A stretch of 64,000 nt of DNA. Origin: Halocafeteria seosinensis (Eukaryota; Sar; Bigyra; Bicosoecida). Numbering within the stretch: the stretch's first letter is position 1; every line of letters starts with the position of its first letter. The DNA lies in the NCBI GenBank assembly GCA_001687465.1, contig LVLI01000196.1:1-64000 (forward strand), written 5' to 3'. A model generated the notes under the pieces. The model saw nothing but the letters and a program-made list of their open reading frames with translations. It did not search any database and was not told where the DNA came from. Position numbers and translations under genes: made by a program. This document shows positions 46,744 to 57,911 of the stretch, in pieces.

Positions 46744-49525
46744 ATGTTACGGGGAAGCGTCATTTGCATCCTCGCGTCCCTGGTGGTGGGAGCAGTGGCA
46801 GCTCCCTCGTACACGCTTGGGAACTATACAATCCAGTTCGCGTTCGAAGGAACCTGTGGCGTGCACGTAGCCAATGAGGATCTCAATGGCTCAGTCATAT
46901 TCTCGAGGTCAGCTTCAAGCTGTGACCATTGGATTACATTCGCCACTGGGAAGCGGAGGGTGGAGCAACATGGAGGGACTTTTCAATTCCCCGGGGATGA
47001 TATTGAGGAAGAGTGTGCAGGGCTGACCGACATCAATGTCTCCTCGTCTTCGGACAAAGGAGCAGCCACAAGCGTGACCATGGACGCGGTATTGATCAAT
47101 GCGTCGATGGCGTCATCGTGTCGAAAACGACGCTCAGCCAGTTTTCGCCTTGCACTGACGGAGAATGCTTCCCTCGAGTTCACGTTGAATGTGTCCAGTA
47201 GCACTCCTGATCCAAGAAACTCTACGACAAGTAACAATGGCACCCAGTACACTATCCCGTTTGAAGGAGTGATGATGGAACTTGACACGGAACCGGACGA
47301 GAGCATACTGGGATTGGGATTCCAATACACGTATTTGGATGTCAAAGGTATGACACGGGAAACCCCTCACGGAATGCTACCAAGATACGAAAGTATATGC
47401 AATGCGTATTTGTTATGCATACAGGAAGAAAAATACCTCTCTTTGCTCAAGAACAAGGTGTAGGTAGAGGCGCCCAGCCGGCTACGTTCGTTCTGGACGT
47501 TGCAGGCCATGGTGGAGGAGGCAATTATGCAACTGCTTACGGGCGCATACCCTATTTCCTTACTAGCTACAACAGAGGTCTCTATCTTACTGAGGAATCA
47601 TTTAGCCATACGGTTTTCGATTTCTCATGCAATAACTCTTCAAATCGGCCTCCAAGTTTTGGGGAAGTGCTGGAGCCAGTACAGGCTACTAGTGCATGCA
47701 ACTTTACTCAAGGTGCGCCGGATTCAAGCAGTGTGCAAGGATGCCGAAAAGGCAGAATTCAAGTTCTCGGGAGCATGTTCAATGGAAAGCTTTTAAGCGG
47801 ACTCAGTCCACTAAACATAGTCCAGCAATACAGTGATTATTCTGGAAAAATGGGTATCCTTCCGCGCTGGTTCAGCGAAAGGGGTATTCTTGGACTCCAG
47901 GGCGGGACAAACGAAGTAATTGAGTCAGTGCAGAAGGTGAAGCACTATATGTCCATCCACTTCAGTAATATCACAGTCTCTGATGTTTTAGGGGCTGTTT
48001 GGCTACAAGACTGGACTGGGCAGCGGAACTTCTCAGGAAATGGTCAATTGCCGCGAGTGGGTCTATGGTGGAACTGGGAGGTGAGTCCATTTCAAAGTAC
48101 TAAGGGCTGTGCCTCAACTCTGACGTGTGTTGCTTTTGCAGGTGGACAACCAACATTACCCAAATTGGCAAAGCATGATCCGAGAGTTGCAGAAGGAGAA
48201 TATAGCCGTATTAAGTTGTACGTCCAGCAGAGAGCAATGCAATGTATAAATCATAGAATTCGCTTCATCTCTGTGATTCAACAGATATTAACCCGCTTTT
48301 AAAGAATATTTCTGAAAGAGGGACTCCCTATCTGCGCAATTACTACGAAGAGGGACTCCAAAACAACTACTTCATTCGGGTCCCTTGTACCTCTGACGCC
48401 CCACACGAAGCGTCAACTAATGGCTGTATATGGTTGGGATACGGCGGAAGTGCCATGGTAGACCTTACTAACCCTTCAGCATGGAATTGGTACAAACGCA
48501 TCATCATTGAGAATATGCTTTCATTCGAAGGTTATCATGCGGCGCCAGTAGATGGCTGGATGGCGGATTTCGGTGAGTCAGTTCCACTTAACGCCTGGCT
48601 CTTCGATAGCTCCGTCGATCCTCAAAATTTTCACACCATCTATCCCAAACTATGGGCCCAACTCAATGCGGAAGCTATTAGCGCGGTGAATAGAACGGGA
48701 GAAGTTGTCTTCTTTACCAGATCGGAGAGCACCAGAAGCCCACAGTTTTCGACTCTTTTTTGGCTCGGGGACCAGCTTGTAACATGGGATGGTTGCGATG
48801 GGTTACAAACAGCAATCACAGGAATGTTAAGCTCGGCTTTGAGTGGATTTTCTTTGACCCATTCTGACAGTAAGTATCCTCGTTGATGTTGCACCCACAC
48901 AGTTTCAAAGAAAGTATTCTTGTTCGCAGTTGGCGGATATACTTCCCTTTATTTGCCGCCAATCCTGGACTATCGAAGATCGGAAGAGTTATTAATGAGA
49001 TGGTGTGAGCTAGCAGCCTTTACAGCCTCCTATAGAACCCATCTAGGGAGTCAACCTCGTTTTAATAGTCAAGTGCTCTCCAGCAATGTGACTCTCCATC
49101 AATGGGCAAGATTTTCGCTAGTGTTTCGGGCACTTTACTTCTACCGGCTACAGCTGATGCAAGAGGCGGCTGAGAAAGGAATGCCGCTAGTGAGGCCCAT
49201 GCCCGTCCAGTTTCCTACGCATCATTCAGTATGGGAACAAACGCAGCGCATGAAGTTGCAGTACATGTTTGGCGACGCGTTTCTTATCGCTCCTGTCACG
49301 GCTCCCGGTACGCTTCACGTCCTTGTGTGGTTCCCCAAAGGTTACAAGTGGATAAACGTTTGGTCTGACGCCTTTGTTGCTGGAAATAACCAGTGGAAAT
49401 GGATAGAAGCTCCCGTGGGACAACCGGCTGTCTTCTATGCTTGCCCTGATTCAGGTACAAGAGGAACATGTGAAACGGGTAGAGAGTTCGTTAAACAACT
49501 GAAGATGTACGGGCTCAGGCAATAG
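46744..49525 (+). CDS. Secreted GH31 glycosidase, sulfoquinovosidase-like
   Basis: Model: join(46744..47347, 47425..48080, 48142..48217, 48285..48869, 48930..49525), 838 residues. It starts with a signal peptide (LRGSVICILASLVVGAVAA) and has several N-glycosylation sequons, so it is secreted or lysosomal. The GH31 barrel is clear: the nucleophile Asp lies in WMADFGE near residue 540 and the acid/base Asp in SDIGGY near 640 (completed across the exon 4/5 junction). Barrel segment VWLQDWTGQRN, followed by a WNWE before VDNQHYPNW, resembles the QDW...R...WNW block that binds the sulfonate in sulfoquinovosidases such as YihQ, and WMADFGE is the YihQ form of the nucleophile motif. An alpha-glucosidase or another GH31 subgroup remains possible because the spacing around the Arg differs. 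Confidence 0.85.
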
Positions 49526-49621
49526 ACTCTGCTGGAGGATCTTGATGCTTCGGTTGCTCTCCAACACGCCTGGCTCGTTTCTGGAGCCATAATGTCATGA
49601 TCTTACACGTGGTGAAATAGA

Positions 49622-52600
49622 TTACATCCCAGCAAAACCTGCACGGAATATGGGTGATGTTATACGCGTGTCTTCGAGGCTAACATACAATTGTACGTAC
49701 GTGAATGGTTTGCCTCTAGCCAGAGCAGTCGTTTCTTGAGTACTCACCTGCCAGCAGGCAATTCCTAGCTGGAGTTTGGAAAATTCGTGTGTCCAACCAC
49801 GGATCTGCGCCACGCGACGACTATTTGACAGATACTTTTCCCTCCACTTGATTTTTGTGGCGAGAAACGATTGGCTTTTGTTCAGCACCTCGTTAGCACT
49901 GTAGGCTGCAGCTATCTCATTCTTATACCCTTGGACAAGCTGTAACGCCTCCGCACTCAACTGTTTCCAAGTGACTCCTTCTCTTGTGGAGGAGAAGGAC
50001 TCTAACGTTTTACTGTACTCCCACGTTAGTTCTTGGCTGGTGAGACTCTTTAGTCGAGAGAGTGGCAGTAGCCACTGGGACCAAGTTACCTGTTTTAGGC
50101 GCCGTTTGCACTCTAGAATACTATCTATGGTTGCTTGTATGCCAGCGTCCATGTGGATACCCCTGTTGTGTTTCTTCGAATCTACTGCACTTTTGCAACG
50201 GTCGGCCAGATACAGGATCTCGTCCTGAAAGAGAGTCCACTTGGTCACTGACCAAGCATGAGTATTAAGGCAGGACACCCGTCTGAACACATTGCCAGGA
50301 ATAAAGTCCTCGATGACGGATACTTCATCAGGACGCGAACAATACCAGTTATAAATACCAAGGAAGTAGTCGAGTATCTCCATGTGTTGATTGGACGCAA
50401 CACCCAATGTGGTCTCGCGAAGTGATCGCAAGAAGACATCTTGGTATCCGCACGTTAGAGCACCACTGTCACCATCGACAGTGGAGTTTCTTAAGTTTGC
50501 TGGCCCTTCGTTTGCGTGTGAGTCGAGGGTGTACGCGTAGACTTGCTCAATGATGCGCTCGTCCCAGCAAGCCCAAGCCGTGTCTCCATCGTAGTCGCCT
50601 CCGGCTAATAGCGATGCTGAGCGCACGTTGCCCGTTACCGGCAGCACAGCGACGTCTTGCAATGACGTTTCATATCTGATTACTCGCTGAAGGTTTAGAT
50701 TCGAGTTTTGCGAGCAACGGAACTTCTCAGTTAAGGACACTGCTCTGAAGACGCGAATATCGGATGGGTGGTAGCTGGGATTTCTGGCAAACAGCACCTT
50801 GCGTGATGTTAGTTTCCCTATACGTTCTTCACTTATGGATTTGTTCTCTTCGTCAAAGTAGAACGTCTTCCCTGAAAGAACGATGAAGACTTCGTCCGAA
50901 TCCAACAAGCCAGTTGGATCGGGAATGAGGATCACGCGCCTGCTTTTCACCATGGGAATGTGAAGCCTGTCTACCATCCGCGAATTCATCTCTTCAGAGA
51001 GACACTTCAAGGTCTCCCGAAAACGAGAGACCTGTTCCAGCCCTCGATTCCAAAGGTAGTCTAGCTCAGTTATTCTGTCCGGGATATCTGAGAAATGGTC
51101 GTCTTCCATGTCTTTCAGGTGTGAATCAGTGTTTTTGTACAGCAAGTTTAGCAAGGCAACCATGTCTTCGCTCGTCTGGCATTTGCTCAAGGTCTTCCTT
51201 GTGTCCGACACTATGTCTTCTACTGTTTCCATTTTCAGTCCCCATCCGTACAACAGAAGTAGCAACTGCGGATTGATAAAAGCAGGACCACTGTCTTTAG
51301 AGTAGCGTAAGACTTCTAAACGACGCTGGGTAGCATCACTTCCAAGAATGAATCGTGGTTCGTGGCCCTCATGTGGTCGCATGCAAATCTTTTCCATCGA
51401 AGGCCTGACACCGACACGGTTCGATGAGAAGCCAACATCCCTATACCAGATACCTTTATACCCTCCCAGTCGGCCCTGTATAGCTGAAGGGAGACGCACT
51501 CCACTCATTTGTATAAATTTCTTTATGGTATTTCTCCAGGCCTCTGAAATCCCCGAATGATGTAAATGGCATCGGCTGCCTGTTGTTCCTCGAAGGGAAG
51601 CTTCCAACTGACCCATAAGGCATTCGGCGCAAAGTACGCACTCCTGCTCTTCCCTTTGAGCGGCGAATAAGCAGGCGTACCTCCAAAGTCGCTCTTTAGT
51701 AGAGCAACTCTTAAGCTGTTGCCAAACTTTGAAGAGAGCCGAAGGCGAAATTCCGGCAGCTCCGTCGGTCATTACAGAATTGTGGGGCGGCGGTCCGATG
51801 TGATCACAGTGAGTGTACAGACTCACGAGGCTCCCATCGTCAATTTCTTGATATTCTACGTCAACCGAAGGGATGGTCTTAGAAGTAAGCAAATCAATCC
51901 TCGAATATTGTACGGGGATAGTCATGCCATTATTCCGGGGACACTCCGGTTGCAGATGCCAGTTCCAAACCGTGCGAACTGGGATGCTCGCTTCTCCTGG
52001 GAAAGATTCCGCAAATAATAACGCATTCTCTTCTCCGTACTTTCCATGGAAATATTTGAACTGTACGCCTCCTAGTGTGATTCCATATTCAAAAACGGCT
52101 CGTAGTTGCGCTTCACTAACATATCTTCGATCAAACGACATGGTCACAAAACGATGCCACCCGAATCTGCGGACAACTCTGGAATTCCAGCCAGTCTGTA
52201 TCTGTTGCAAGCGATACGTACAACCGGCCAGCGTGCCCTTATTGCGGCTACCAGAGCCATGTAGCCGCACATTGAGTACGGGGGAAATATGAGGCGGCAT
52301 TAATTGTGTCCCGAAAATCATGTGACAGTCTATGGTTAACGCTTGCCGCGTGGAAAGTGCTGCGGGCGCCTGACCAGAATTCTTCGCTGTCTGAGCATAC
52401 GTGACCACATACGACCAAGCACTAGTATGGTCTTGGGAACGAGGACTTTTGACGTCTCGGAACACATGCTTCAGTCTCCAAAGCAGCTCATCGAGTCCAC
52501 TCCATCGCTTCTGGGTTCCATCTTCAACGATACCGACGGGACCAGCGAAATGATGCTCCAGGAGGATCAGATGGAACAGCCAAAGCACAGGAACTTGCTG

Positions 52601-52627
52601 ATAATTGTCCCCTAGTAGACCACTCAT
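49622..52627 (-). CDS. Cellular RNA-dependent RNA polymerase (RDR/QDE-1 type)
   Basis: A nearly uninterrupted frame of 1001 residues. Cellular RdRPs turn single-stranded RNA into dsRNA, feeding Dicer and small-RNA silencing. The catalytic signature is AGGDYDGDTAW, with the metal-binding aspartates near residues 678, 680 and 682. Upstream family segments include SRLGGYKG-like RLGGYKGIWYRD, RRVILIPDPTGLLDSDEVF, VLFARNPSYHPSDIRVFRAV and VAVLPVTGNVRSASLLAGG. It is shorter than QDE-1 and slightly shorter than plant RDR1. A possible 109-nt intron near the 3' end (49747-49639) would replace the last 37 residues by a tail ending at 49603; I cannot decide between the two ends. This is a cellular gene, not a viral polymerase. 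It converges on the GH31 gene. Confidence 0.92.
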   Translation of the reverse strand: MSGLLGDNYQQVPVLWLFHLILLEHHFAGPVGIVEDGTQKRWSGLDELLWRLKHVFRDVKSPRSQDHTSAWSYVVTYAQTAKNSGQAPAALSTRQALTIDCHMIFGTQLMPPHISPVLNVRLHGSGSRNKGTLAGCTYRLQQIQTGWNSRVVRRFGWHRFVTMSFDRRYVSEAQLRAVFEYGITLGGVQFKYFHGKYGEENALLFAESFPGEASIPVRTVWNWHLQPECPRNNGMTIPVQYSRIDLLTSKTIPSVDVEYQEIDDGSLVSLYTHCDHIGPPPHNSVMTDGAAGISPSALFKVWQQLKSCSTKERLWRYACLFAAQREEQECVLCAECLMGQLEASLRGTTGSRCHLHHSGISEAWRNTIKKFIQMSGVRLPSAIQGRLGGYKGIWYRDVGFSSNRVGVRPSMEKICMRPHEGHEPRFILGSDATQRRLEVLRYSKDSGPAFINPQLLLLLYGWGLKMETVEDIVSDTRKTLSKCQTSEDMVALLNLLYKNTDSHLKDMEDDHFSDIPDRITELDYLWNRGLEQVSRFRETLKCLSEEMNSRMVDRLHIPMVKSRRVILIPDPTGLLDSDEVFIVLSGKTFYFDEENKSISEERIGKLTSRKVLFARNPSYHPSDIRVFRAVSLTEKFRCSQNSNLNLQRVIRYETSLQDVAVLPVTGNVRSASLLAGGDYDGDTAWACWDERIIEQVYAYTLDSHANEGPANLRNSTVDGDSGALTCGYQDVFLRSLRETTLGVASNQHMEILDYFLGIYNWYCSRPDEVSVIEDFIPGNVFRRVSCLNTHAWSVTKWTLFQDEILYLADRCKSAVDSKKHNRGIHMDAGIQATIDSILECKRRLKQVTWSQWLLPLSRLKSLTSQELTWEYSKTLESFSSTREGVTWKQLSAEALQLVQGYKNEIAAAYSANEVLNKSQSFLATKIKWREKYLSNSRRVAQIRGWTHEFSKLQLGIACWQVSTQETTALARGKPFTYVQLYVSLEDTRITSPIFRAGFAGM

Positions 52628-52868
52628 ATTGTCTGCCCCTTACACGACAAATAGCCCTAAATTATTACCCTACACGAAGTCCACGGCGTCATTTGAATTC
52701 CACAAGACAATCATTTCACAAGTGGCACATTTGATTGTTCGAATTCAGACTCCTTTACGGAAAGTGCTTCGCACGCACGCCACTATATGGGAATGTAGAC
52801 TATAGGTTGCTCTAATAGAGTAACAGGAGCTCCTCTATGAGTGTTTCTACTGTATCGGGGAAGGAAAA

Positions 52869-53399
52869 ATGAAGACGAAGCATAAGAAGGCCATCAAAAT
52901 GGCCAAAGGCTTTCGAGGGCGCAGTAAGAATGTCTACTCGATTGCCATGAATAGAGTGGAAAAGAGCCTCAAACATGCGCGTGTGGGACGCAAACAGAAA
53001 AAGCGCGACATGAGACAGTTATGGATTCAGCGCATGAACGCCGGATGTCGACAGCATGGACTTCGATATAATCAGTTTGTCAGGGGACTCCAAGTGTCGG
53101 ACATCGAATTAAATAGAAAAATATTAGCGGATCTCGCTGTTACAGAACCCTACAGGTATGTGTCTCTCCCGCGGGTGCAATGTTACGACCCAACCTACCA
53201 ATTGGCAATCAATCGGTGCAGTTTTAAAGCAGTCGTTGAAGCAGTGAAGGCTACTGGATTAAAGATTATGCAGGCTGCACAACCAGCCCAAGGGAAATCA
53301 AAAGATATAGACACACGTACAGATAGATATAAGCGGCTTGCACAGGTGGTATCGAAGGAGCAGGCCGCTAAAGAGGACGCTTATAGTACAGAGCGATGA
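52869..53399 (+). CDS. Ribosomal protein bL20, mitochondrial
   Basis: Single exon, 176 residues. The N-terminal ~115 residues are a bacterial-type large-subunit protein L20: KMAKGFRGRSKNVYSIA, RKQKKRDMRQLWIQRMNAG, YNQFVRGLQVSDIELNRKIL and ADLAVTEPYRY. bL20 is an early-assembly protein of the large subunit and is nuclear-encoded for mitochondria. The C-terminal ~60 residues are an extension not found in bacteria, as is common for mitochondrial versions. The start MKTKHKKAIK is basic and may itself serve for targeting. It is divergent from the RdRP gene, with 241 bases between start codons. Confidence 0.9.
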   Translation: MKTKHKKAIKMAKGFRGRSKNVYSIAMNRVEKSLKHARVGRKQKKRDMRQLWIQRMNAGCRQHGLRYNQFVRGLQVSDIELNRKILADLAVTEPYRYVSLPRVQCYDPTYQLAINRCSFKAVVEAVKATGLKIMQAAQPAQGKSKDIDTRTDRYKRLAQVVSKEQAAKEDAYSTER

Positions 53400-54078
53400 A
53401 GAAGCGACCTGGCGCATTAACCCTAACTTAAGTCTTACGGCCACTCCTTTCGACAGTTCTGAGAACGAACTCTACAATCAGAGTGGCTAAGTGGAGGGTA
53501 AACAAGGTCATTGTTGTGTCATTATTTGAAGATGTATATATGTGTTGGAGGTATCGTTTGTTTTTTGTTTTTTATTGAGTGGAATCACGAGGTATACGAC
53601 GTACGTGAGAGTACCAGTTCCAGAAGATGCTTCAGTTTAGGGTTCTCACGAATTCAATGAATACGACACTCATTTATTGAACTCTCCTTTGTTGGTATGC
53701 TTTGGGGCACAACATCTATATATCCTCATGGCAGTTGCTGCACTTCCTCAGCAGGATCGTTGGTTGAAGTTGACGTGGTAAGACAGAGAACACTGCTAGG
53801 GCGGCTTGTATCCGTCATAGAATCAATCGTTCGAATAGTTTGAGTTGTTACTGAGTACCTAGCTGCTGTAAATAATTCTTTGTTTTCCAATTGTACTCCT
53901 ACCGGTACTTAACATTAAGGTGTTTGGGAGCAGCAACAAACGGCACTTAACTCCGAAAGTCGTCACAGAACACATTCCCCATTTAATAGTATTTTGGCTG
54001 CTTACTGTGTTCTAAAGTTGAGTTCAGCAAGTTCTGGAAGTTGTACCACCATTCTACAAAGAACCAAAGTAAAAGAGA
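53400..54078. other. Intergenic region upstream of LKR/SDH
   Basis: About 680 bases with no gene. It contains a single half copy (GTTGAAGTTGA, about 53765) of the motif duplicated in the three divergent promoters, and T-rich stretches near 53565. Confidence 0.5.
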
Positions 54079-57000
54079 ATGTCATCGACCGCTGGACTGA
54101 AAGGCAATGGTATCATTGGATTGCGCCGTGAAGACAAAAACAAATGGGAACGACGGGTTCCTCTATGCCCTCATCATGTCGAGAAACTGGTGGTATGTAT
54201 ACCGGGAATCATGCGACAAAATTCGTTGGTGTGTCATGCTTGAGGACCTACCGGGTTCTCGTGCTTTTTTCCAGAAAGAACAAGGACTCCGAGTGCTTGT
54301 CCAACCCTCCAACCGCCGTGTCTTCCACGACGACGAGTACAGAGAGGTGGGAGCTGAAATCGCGGAGGATCTCTCACCGGCATCAACTATCCTCGGAGTC
54401 AAAGAGGTACCGCCAGCCGATTTGATCCCCGAACGTACCTATATGTTTTTCAGCCACACGATCAAAGCACAAGTAAGACTGGGAACCGGCACAACTAATT
54501 TGGCCGACTTGTAACCTGTATCATGTCATATGCTTCCACTCTTCGAACAGCCTGAAAACATGCCGCTTTTGGACAAACTTTGCGAGAAGCACATTCGGAT
54601 GATTGATTATGAGTGCATCAGGCAAGATGGTGATTATCATAAACCCCGTCTTGTGGCGTTTGGGAGGTACGCCGGAATTGCTGGTGCGATTGACTTCCTC
54701 CGGGGCTTGGGTGAGCGCCTTTTGTCTCTGGGGCATTCCACTCCGTTTCTGAATGTAGGTATCCTCTAGTGCTGTAATTGTTGTCAATGATTTTGAGGCT
54801 CGTGCTTGCAACATCTGTTAATACAGCTGGGCTCTTCATACATGTACCCTTCTCTCAAGGATGCTTATGACTCCATCCGCAAAATTGCGAAGACGGTTGG
54901 GAAGTATGGACTTCCGAGTGCGTATTCTCCTTTCATTGTTGGGTTCACCGGAAGGGGGAACGTGTCAAAGGGAGCACAAGAAGTCTTCCAGTTGCTGCCG
55001 CATGAGTACGTTAGCGTGAAGGATCTCCCGGCTATTGTTCGTGGTGACAAGAAAGTAGGGAACAAAATTTGCATGGTTGAAATTACTCAAGAAGCTATGG
55101 TCAGAAAGCGAAAGAACAACTCACCTATTCAAGAAGAGAAGGAAGAAGACACCTTTGAAATTGGGGACGATGCCCTTGAGCAAGATGACTCCGAGGGCAT
55201 GTCTCCGGATGCTATTCCGGCGTATGTCAAGCCCAATGAAGAGTGGATGGATCAGGATTTCGACAAAGAGCATTACAGGGAACATCCCACAGAGTATGAG
55301 CCAGTGTTTCACCACACAGTGGCCCCCTACCTATCAGCACTGGTTAACTGCATGTACTGGGACAGCAAGTATCCGAGACTATTGACCACTCACCAATTGA
55401 AAAAAATTTATGAATACCGATCTTTGCGAATGCTGGGCATTAGTGATATAAGTTGCGACTACATGGGAAGTCTTGAATTTCTGAAGGAGTTCACCTCAAT
55501 AGATGATCCATTTTACATCTTTGATCCGCTGCACGAGTCTGTCGTCCGTGGCGACATGGATGCACCAGGGATATTGCTTCATGCAGTGGACCACCTTCCT
55601 ACTGAGGTCCCTTCTGATGCCAGTGGGCATTTTGGGGATTGCCTGACTGCTTTCGTCTCCAAACTTGCCCACAGCGATGGATCCAAGCTGTTCGAGGAGC
55701 AAGATGATCTTCCTCCAGAGCTGAAGTCTGCTATGGTGACGTGTAACGGGGTGCTCACCCCATCCTTTGAGTACATCGATGAATTACGCCGATCCAGTGA
55801 AAGGGCCATGGAAAGCCGAAGACTAAAGAAAATTCAAGGAAGAATGGGGAGAAATGAGTCGTTTCTGACGTTGACTTTGAAAGGGCACTTGTTCGACTCT
55901 GGAATTATCAATCATGTACTTGATTTGATTGAGGACTCTTCGGTTTCTGCTCACATAACTGACTTGGATGTTGGTAAAAACAAAAACATTTCTACGGCTG
56001 TCCAAATGTCCTTGTTTGCTCCTGCAACCTCTGAACTTGAACAAATGGTTAACCGGATACGACAGGCAGCCAATAGCTTGAACACTTCTTTGATAGTTTC
56101 ATCCTCTGGTAATACGTCCTCGTCCAGCAATTTGAAGGGTAAAAACATCGTGATCGATACGCATCAACGCAACGTGCTGCTACTGGGTGCAGGGTTCGTT
56201 ACCCTTCCCTTGGTGAAATATCTGTTGAGAAAGGAGAGGAATTTTGTAACTGTTGCAAGCATGTTTGAAGAAGAAGCTAAAGAGCTCTGCTCTAAGTTTC
56301 CTCGTTGTACTCCGACTCTATTGAATGTCGCGGATCCTTCACATCAGAACAAACTTGACTCACTGGTGTCGACTCATGATGTTGTCGTGTCCCTGGTACC
56401 AGCACCGCTTCACCCCACGGTCGCTCGCGTGGCTGTGAAGCACAAGAAACACATGGTGACTGCTAGTTACGTATCGGAGGAAATGAAACAGTTGGATGCT
56501 GATGCAAAAGAAGCCGGGGTATGCATCTTGAATGAAGTTGGTCTTGACCCGGGTATTGACCACATGTCAGCCATGGCAATGCTTGAGGAAGCGAAGAAGC
56601 ATGGCGAAGTATTATCATTTGGTTCGGTGTGTGGAGGTCTCCCGGCTCCTGAAGCAGCGAATAACGTCCTAGGGTATAAATTCAGTTGGAGTCCCCGCGG
56701 AGTGCTGACGGCTGCTCTAAACACTGCAAAGTGGCTCGAAGCTGGGGAAGCAAAATGCGTACGTGGTGATCATCTGCTTACTGCAGCGAAGCCTTATTAC
56801 ATTTTCAATAATCCGGCTTTTAGTTTGGAATGTTTACCTAATAGAGATTCCACGGGATATCGTTCAAAGTATAGTATTCCGGATGTTCCAAACATCTTCC
56901 GCGGGACGCTCAGATACACAGGATACTCTTTGATCATGCACTCTCTAGCAGCCATCGGCATGCTCAGTCTCGAGAAAGATAATTACCTGGACTTTGATGA

Positions 57001-57682
57001 AAGCAATGCACCATCGTATAGAGACTGGACCGCCTATCATGCCCAGATCCAATACCCCGAAGCAGCTTCGGATGATGAAATTTTTGATCAAATCCTGGAA
57101 AAGGTTTACGAATGCCGAAAACAGGCGGACGCGGAGGGAGCCCTGCCGCCAGATGTTTCTCCCAATTTGACCAAGCATCAAAAGGTGCTGGTCACGGAAT
57201 CTCTAGTCTCTTTAGGGCTTATGTCAGATGCACCGATCTCCAAGGTGGATTCCAAAGCTCCTTTGGATGTGCTGGCGAGTCTTCTTCAGAATCTTCCTGA
57301 GATGTCGTACGGCGAAAACGAACGAGACATGGCACTCATGCAGCATGAAGTAATCGTTCGACGCCAGGATGGGCGACTGCAGCGCCATGTTTCCAAATTG
57401 TGCGAGTATGGGAACTCGGAGGGCACGGCAATGTCTCGAACCGTTGGACTCTCTGCCGCAATTGCTACGCAGTTGATGCTCGACAACGGCGGGGGTGCTC
57501 GAGTACCCGGTGTCACTTCGCCCATGTCTTCGTTGTGGTACAAACCCGTTTTGGAGCACCTCGAGGTCGAAGGCATCAAAATGGAAGAGTGCATCGAACC
57601 GCTTACTTCTTCACAGGCTGACAAAGTCCTCGTACGAATCTTGCCGAACTATCACGGCGTGGGTGACGATTCCACCACCTAG
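54079..57682 (+). CDS. AASS: Bifunctional lysine-ketoglutarate reductase / saccharopine dehydrogenase
   Basis: Model: join(54079..54192, 54275..54472, 54551..54754, 54827..57682), 1123 residues, longer than animal AASS (~926) and plant LKR/SDH (~1060). It catalyses the first two steps of lysine degradation: lysine plus 2-oxoglutarate to saccharopine, then to aminoadipate semialdehyde and glutamate. The LKR part (about 1-590) has REDKNKWERRVPLCPHHV, MFFSHTIKAQ, DYECIRQDGDYHKPRLVAFG and GFTGRGNVSKGAQEVFQLLP. An acidic, low-complexity insertion (KRKNNSPIQEEKEEDTFE onward) interrupts it at about 260-320. The SDH part starts near 620 with VLLLGAGFVTLPLVKYLLRK and contains NEVGLDPGIDHMSAMAM. The N-terminus is not an evident mitochondrial presequence, so its location is open. 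Confidence 0.95.
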
Positions 57683-57911
57683 TTGGGTTGTTTCTGTTGG
57701 ACGCAGCCATGATTGACGGAACAAGCTCTTAAATACACACATGTAGTTTCTTTGTCTATGTGAACTAGATTACAGTCGGCATTGCTTGAGGTTTGTGAAG
57801 CGCGTCCATCCTCTCCTAACTCGAAGCATGATGCGTCGCAATGTTCATTAGTGTCGTAAGATAGTACTTACTCAGCTGTCGATTGTGCATTGCTGGGTGG
57901 AAGATTGAAGG

